Source: CAZVKN01 sp964627035
GTDB lineage: Bacteria; Electryoneota; AABM5-125-24; Hatepunaeales; Hatepunaeaceae
Length of the DNA: 18,118 nucleotides
Direction of reading: 5' to 3'
NCBI GenBank assembly: GCA_964627035.1
Contig: CAZVKN010000050.1
Span: 1 to 18,118 of the forward strand
Below the pieces are notes generated by a model. The model worked only from the letters and a program-made list of their open reading frames with translations. It made no database searches and had not been told where the DNA came from. Positions 14,164-18,118 of the stretch are shown here, piece after piece; position 1 is the first letter of the stretch, and every line of letters starts with the position of its first letter. Made by a program: the position numbers and the translations under genes.

Positions 14164-15858
14164 ATGATTTCTGAAACGACAATACTGGAAGACAAGTTAA
14201 AGTTCACTACCGATCCCCGTGACAGAGTAGATGTCCTGAATAAGCTCAGTATTGTGTCCATGGTAGTTGATCTTGATCGTGCTGCAGATTACAATAGGCA
14301 GGCTTTGGAGTTGGCTAAAAGCACTCGATACCGCGATGGGATCTCCTTCGCACTATACGCCAACGGGATGTATCTGTTCAAGAGTGGTAATTCATCCACT
14401 GCTGTTAAGCTGATGATGAGAACGCTGAAGGAATTGGCTGATCCTGAAGGTGGTATCAGCGCAAGGCTGCACAACGGGTTGGGACTCATACACTATTCAC
14501 TCGGTGATTACGATGTGGCGATGAGCCACTATATGAAGTCATTGGCGATATCTGAGAAAATTAAACTGCCAACTACAATTGTAATGTCTCTTCATAACAT
14601 CGGTATGATTTACAGGCGCAAAGGTGACTTCGAGACCGCATTAGAATACGTAAATCGCAATCTTGCTGCAACGGGAGAGGATGTTCAAACCACGAGACGG
14701 ACAAAGACTTTGAATGAAATGGGTTTGATTAAGATTGAGATGGGAGAGTTTGATGATGCGCTGAATCTGTTTCAAAGGATCCACAAAATCTCTCTCGAAG
14801 ATAAAACTCCGGTTTTGGAAGCGATGGCGTTGACAAACATAGCGCTTGTTTACCAGCATAAACGGGAGTTTGAGCTGTCTGAAAAGTTCACGAGAGAAGC
14901 AATTGCACTTTACACAAAACTGGGCGACAAGCGTGGCTTGATAACTACTTATATGAATAAGGCTGCTCTTCTCGGCGTTCAAGATCATCATAACCGCCTA
15001 ATTACTGAACTGAAGAAAGGGTTGGAAATCGCTCACTCCATTGATGCCAAGCCTTCAATATTCAAAATTCATCAGATGATGTCAGAAGCGTATGAAGTTC
15101 TTGGACTGCACCTGCTGGCACTGCGACATTACAAACTTTTCCATGACATCAAAGAGCAACTGTTTAACGAAGAATCTGAGGAGCGAATCAGGAATATCAC
15201 CGCCGACTATGAATTGGAAAAAGCACAACGTGAGTCTGAGCTGCACCGCCTGAAGAATATTGAGCTTGCCCGTGCCCAGCGATCCGCTCGCATTGGGAAT
15301 TGGGATTGGGACAGAGAACGGAACATTATCCAAGGTTCTGATGAGTTTTTCGCGATACTCGGGTACAAAAAGATCCCGCAAAGCATCACCGGCGATGAAT
15401 TCTTGAGACATATCCATTCAAAGGATGCCATCCTGCTCGACGCTTCGATGGATTCGACTCTGAAGAGCGGCAAAGCGTTTGAGATGACGGTCAGGATCCT
15501 GAACAATAATGGATCGGAATCTATTGTCAATGTGCGGGCGGAATCGGGAAGCGACACGTCTGAAGTCAACAGCTTCAACCGGACAGTCGGGACTCTTCAG
15601 GATATTACTGCGCAAAAGGAGGGGGAACAGGAGCGTGAGAGTCTGATTTCTGACTTGCAGGAAGCGCTGTCACGGATCAAAGTTCTCAGCGGTCTGGTGC
15701 CGATTTGTGCTAACTGTAAAAAAATCCGCGACGACAAAGGGTTCTGGAATCACATCGAAGACTACATTATGAAACACTCAGACGCAGTTTTCAGTCACGG
15801 CATCTGTGCAGATTGTGCTAAAGATCTGTATCCGGAACTATATGAGGACGAAAAATGA
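14164..15858 (+). CDS. TPR-PAS protein with C-terminal paired CxxC module
   Basis: A 564-residue cytoplasmic protein, probably a sensor or adaptor. Residues 30-330 are TPR repeats (for example LHNGLGLIHYSLGDYDVAMSHYMKSL, LHNIGMIYRRKGDFETALEYV and LTNIALVYQHKREFELSEKF). A charged coiled coil (about 335-370, EKAQRESELHRLKNIELA) leads into a PAS domain (about 372-490; SARIGNWDWDRERNII, EFFAILGY, VGTLQDITAQKEGE). The last 60 residues are LSGLVPICANCKKIRDDKGFW...FSHGICADC, with Cys515, 518, 548 and 551 set as a possible zinc or metal site. This tail is seen at the ends of many PAS and response-regulator proteins. There is no histidine kinase, GGDEF, EAL or DNA-binding domain, so the output is unknown. 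GGGAG eight bases upstream supports the start. The stop overlaps the next start (ATGA). Confidence 0.83.
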   Translation: MISETTILEDKLKFTTDPRDRVDVLNKLSIVSMVVDLDRAADYNRQALELAKSTRYRDGISFALYANGMYLFKSGNSSTAVKLMMRTLKELADPEGGISARLHNGLGLIHYSLGDYDVAMSHYMKSLAISEKIKLPTTIVMSLHNIGMIYRRKGDFETALEYVNRNLAATGEDVQTTRRTKTLNEMGLIKIEMGEFDDALNLFQRIHKISLEDKTPVLEAMALTNIALVYQHKREFELSEKFTREAIALYTKLGDKRGLITTYMNKAALLGVQDHHNRLITELKKGLEIAHSIDAKPSIFKIHQMMSEAYEVLGLHLLALRHYKLFHDIKEQLFNEESEERIRNITADYELEKAQRESELHRLKNIELARAQRSARIGNWDWDRERNIIQGSDEFFAILGYKKIPQSITGDEFLRHIHSKDAILLDASMDSTLKSGKAFEMTVRILNNNGSESIVNVRAESGSDTSEVNSFNRTVGTLQDITAQKEGEQERESLISDLQEALSRIKVLSGLVPICANCKKIRDDKGFWNHIEDYIMKHSDAVFSHGICADCAKDLYPELYEDEK

Positions 15859-16295
15859 AGCGAGGTTTCAATTTCTGGTCACTGCAAGTTCCCGGTTGGC
15901 TGCTGTTGATCTACTTGATCTACGCACAAGGCATCACAGCTTTCGGTTATGACATCGGTGTAGCGATGGGCACGCAGGAACCTGCCTCAGACATAACAGA
16001 AGTCGGTACAGCATTCTTTTACGGTTTCGCATTCGGTGATCTTGTAACATACATTCCTATTTTACTAATCGGCTTGATCGGGCACTATCACAGCAAGAGC
16101 TGGGGGAGGATTGTGTTCGCTGCAGCTATGGGAATAACCATCTACTGGCCGGTTGTTTGCTTGTCGGCTCTGGTTGACGTGCGAGATGCTGCCGGATGGA
16201 ATATATCTCACGAATTGGACATATGGATTGTCCTTCCTATTATATTGTTATGGGGTATTTGGGGGTTGTGTGTGGTTGCTAGAGATTTGAAGTGA
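15855..16295 (+). CDS. Small integral membrane protein, four predicted helices
   Basis: This 146-residue protein is not recognised as a named family. Hydrophobic segments are at about 11-31 (VPGWLLLIYLIYAQGITAF), 52-76 (GTAFFYGFAFGDLVTYIPILLIGLIG), 84-105 (GRIVFAAAMGITIYWPVVCLSALV) and 121-142 (IWIVLPIILLWGIWGLCVVA), with RDLK at the end placing positive charge on the inner side. The start ATG overlaps the stop of the TPR-PAS gene as ATGA, so translation is coupled and the two products probably work together, for example as a membrane partner of the sensor. That partnership is an inference from the overlap. Confidence 0.75.
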   Translation: MKRGFNFWSLQVPGWLLLIYLIYAQGITAFGYDIGVAMGTQEPASDITEVGTAFFYGFAFGDLVTYIPILLIGLIGHYHSKSWGRIVFAAAMGITIYWPVVCLSALVDVRDAAGWNISHELDIWIVLPIILLWGIWGLCVVARDLK

Positions 16296-16301
16296 TTTGA
16301 A

Positions 16302-17951
16302 ATGAAGTCTTTCATCATCGTTACTCTTCTAATTTCCTTTTCCGCAAGCATATCCTTTGCTGAGTGGCCAGAGAGTCTCGAAGAGGAGTTCCTTGTACTA
16401 CGTGGGGCAAAGAATATTACAGGCATTCCCTCTTCTGACGGAGGGTTAATCATTGTGGCAGGGACAACAATGTATGACTTGTTAGTTCAAAAAATCGATA
16501 GCGAAGGAAATCTTTGCTGGAATGAGGGTCATCTTGGAGTACGAGTATCATTAATTGATCCACCTACTCAATGTTTTTATTCTGATCTGCTCACGGACGA
16601 TGATGGGGGTGTCTATATAAGGTATTCGATAGCAAACTATAGAGCGGAAGGCAGATTTTATTGGTGGGAATACGATGCATACATTCAACACATAGATCGG
16701 GATGGAAACAGAGTCTGGGGGGTGCTTGGTATTCCATTATCTGCGGACTCAACAGTTAATGAATCAGGCGGTGATTTACTATACACGGGAGATGGTAATA
16801 TCTTTACAACCTGGGGAATCAGATACAACGATAATGATGAACGGAAGTATGCTCAAGTAATTAGCCCTGATGGTGAGCTAATTTGGGAGGAAGATGGTCG
16901 TCAGGTGCATAATGACCGCACTTCACATATGTTTCATGATCAGGATGACGGATTTTACCTAATTAATACACATCATATTAGACCTCGATCACAAAGAATT
17001 GACGCAGAGGGTGATCTACTTTGGGGAGAAGATGGAATACTCGTTGAAGGTAGAGTTAAGTCACCAATAGTTGATACAGAACATAATATAGTATTTTTTG
17101 ATGGCACTTTACTCAACGATGTGTTAACACTCAGAAAGATGAATTCAGACGGAGAACAGATATGGGAGGAAGGAATACTATTAGACGAGGATCGTCGTTT
17201 AACTCGGTTTGCGGAACTGAGTTGCTATCAGGAAGATAGGTACTTTGTGCTTTATGCCGAAGACTTAGATGAGGAACGAGAAGTCTTTGCGCAATTATTG
17301 AATTCAGATGGTGATCCATTGTGGGGTGAGGAAGAAATTACACTGATTGATAGCGATTTAAGTACGAGATACGAAAGCCCATTGATAGTAATAGAAGAAC
17401 ATATCTATGTATTAGCACTTTCCACAACAGGTGACAATGAAGAAATTGAGACATTTAGACTATTAAAGTTCGATGCAGAAGGGAATAGATTATTCGGTGA
17501 AAATGGAATGGAACTGTTCCCTCGTGAACCTACCACTAACAGTTGCGATTTTATGGTTGATGGTTCAAACGGATTAATTGTACACCGATTGGATGGTGCA
17601 AGGTTGTACTTATGGCGTATCCGACAGGATGGAACATTTGGAGCATCACCAGATCACGTGATTAATGATGGAATTGATGCTATCGTGAATGATTTCAACA
17701 TTGTCGCAACATTTCCAAACCCATTTAATTCCAATATTTCTGTAAAGTTTAATGTTCGAGTTCCTTCAGTAATTACTACAGACATACTCACCGTTCAAGG
17801 TCAAACAGTCTATAGCACACCGACAAAATATTTTAAAACAGGATATAACAACATAACAATCAACTCGGAAGGTTTAGCATCTGGAAACTACTTCATTAGA
17901 ATGGAAACCAGAGATCAAATGATCACTCAGAGGATGGTTATAATTAGATAG
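16302..17951 (+). CDS. T9SS-sorted secreted protein with W-x-E-x-G propeller-like repeats
   Basis: An exported protein of 549 residues. A signal peptide covers 1-20 (likely cleavage after SFA). The body holds seven copies of a motif of the form (Q/K)x(I/L)(D/N)x(D/E)G-x(2)-(L/I)W-x-E-x-G at about 63, 129, 185, 231, 279, 331 and 387: SEGNLCWNEG, RDGNRVWGVLG, PDGELIWEEDG, AEGDLLWGEDG, SDGEQIWEEG, SDGDPLWGEE and AEGNRLFGENG. A weaker eighth, RQDGTFG, is near 442. Spacing of 46-66 residues fits propeller blades. The T9SS type A sorting domain starts near 464 with FPNPFNS at 471-477 and ends in RMVIIR. The ATG is six bases after the membrane-protein stop with no strong SD. The coding sequence is AT-rich like the 3091-4620 gene. 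The ligand or substrate is unknown. Confidence 0.85.
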   Translation: MKSFIIVTLLISFSASISFAEWPESLEEEFLVLRGAKNITGIPSSDGGLIIVAGTTMYDLLVQKIDSEGNLCWNEGHLGVRVSLIDPPTQCFYSDLLTDDDGGVYIRYSIANYRAEGRFYWWEYDAYIQHIDRDGNRVWGVLGIPLSADSTVNESGGDLLYTGDGNIFTTWGIRYNDNDERKYAQVISPDGELIWEEDGRQVHNDRTSHMFHDQDDGFYLINTHHIRPRSQRIDAEGDLLWGEDGILVEGRVKSPIVDTEHNIVFFDGTLLNDVLTLRKMNSDGEQIWEEGILLDEDRRLTRFAELSCYQEDRYFVLYAEDLDEEREVFAQLLNSDGDPLWGEEEITLIDSDLSTRYESPLIVIEEHIYVLALSTTGDNEEIETFRLLKFDAEGNRLFGENGMELFPREPTTNSCDFMVDGSNGLIVHRLDGARLYLWRIRQDGTFGASPDHVINDGIDAIVNDFNIVATFPNPFNSNISVKFNVRVPSVITTDILTVQGQTVYSTPTKYFKTGYNNITINSEGLASGNYFIRMETRDQMITQRMVIIR

Positions 17952-18118
17952 TTACTAAAAATGAGGAACACGCTACCCTTAATCCCCCAGTGTCACAATA
18001 ACTACTCCTCATTACCTAAAACCTCTGTTGCAATTTCCTTTTCGTCCGTATTATCTTAATAAGTCAGGAATTTGCAGAAGTAGCCTACTCATCAACCAAC
18101 CCGATAGCAATCTCATCC

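Noticed and set aside
18085..18118. Possible minus-strand gene end: reading inward from the right edge gives DEIAIGLVDE then TAG
   Set aside because: Ten codons look protein-like but are too few to support a feature; the rest of 17952-18118 shows no gene or clear terminator.

Overview
The window looks like a fragment of a moderately AT-rich genome from an uncultured bacterium of the FCB (Fibrobacteres-Chlorobi-Bacteroidetes) superphylum. Two things point there. Three secreted proteins end in a type IX secretion (T9SS) type A sorting domain with the signature (Y/F)PNPFNS. Several genes also have A-rich leaders with no Shine-Dalgarno sequence, as is common in Bacteroidota relatives. All convincing genes lie on the + strand. 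A candidate phylum is likely, but the exact lineage cannot be fixed from sequence alone.

The metabolic backbone is a four-subunit 2-oxoacid (probably pyruvate):ferredoxin oxidoreductase in the classical order gamma, delta, alpha, beta: porG (1758-2300), a porD-like subunit (4630-6339), porA (7025-8185) and porB (13166-14080). It is not compact but stretched over about 12.3 kb by unrelated genes. Between porG and porD lie a CofE-like protein and a T9SS cargo protein. Between porD and porA lies a HepT/MntA-type toxin-antitoxin pair. Between porA and porB lie a secreted protein, a methyltransferase, an SRPBCC protein and a large LVIVD-repeat T9SS protein. The delta subunit is itself unusual: a GltD-type NAD(P)H/FAD flavoprotein module sits inside PorD, between its N-terminal KTGSWR motif and its two-cluster ferredoxin domain. 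This suggests an enzyme wired to NAD(P)H as well as ferredoxin.

Upstream (1-1757) is a secreted propeller-like protein bracketed by two copies of a REP-like hairpin. Downstream (14164-17951) are a TPR-PAS-CxxC/CxxC putative signalling protein, a translationally coupled four-helix membrane protein and a third T9SS cargo protein.

The intergenic DNA is rich in short dispersed elements. Two carry the hallmarks of non-autonomous transposition. A 76-bp inverted-repeat element between porG and the CofE-like gene is flanked by an 8-bp direct repeat that includes the porG stop codon. A 139-bp MITE-like element with 18-bp imperfect terminal inverted repeats and an 8-bp direct repeat has split a REP-like hairpin; an uninterrupted relative of that hairpin is still present at 10379-10403. 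No rRNA, tRNA, CRISPR array, transposase or replication origin was seen.
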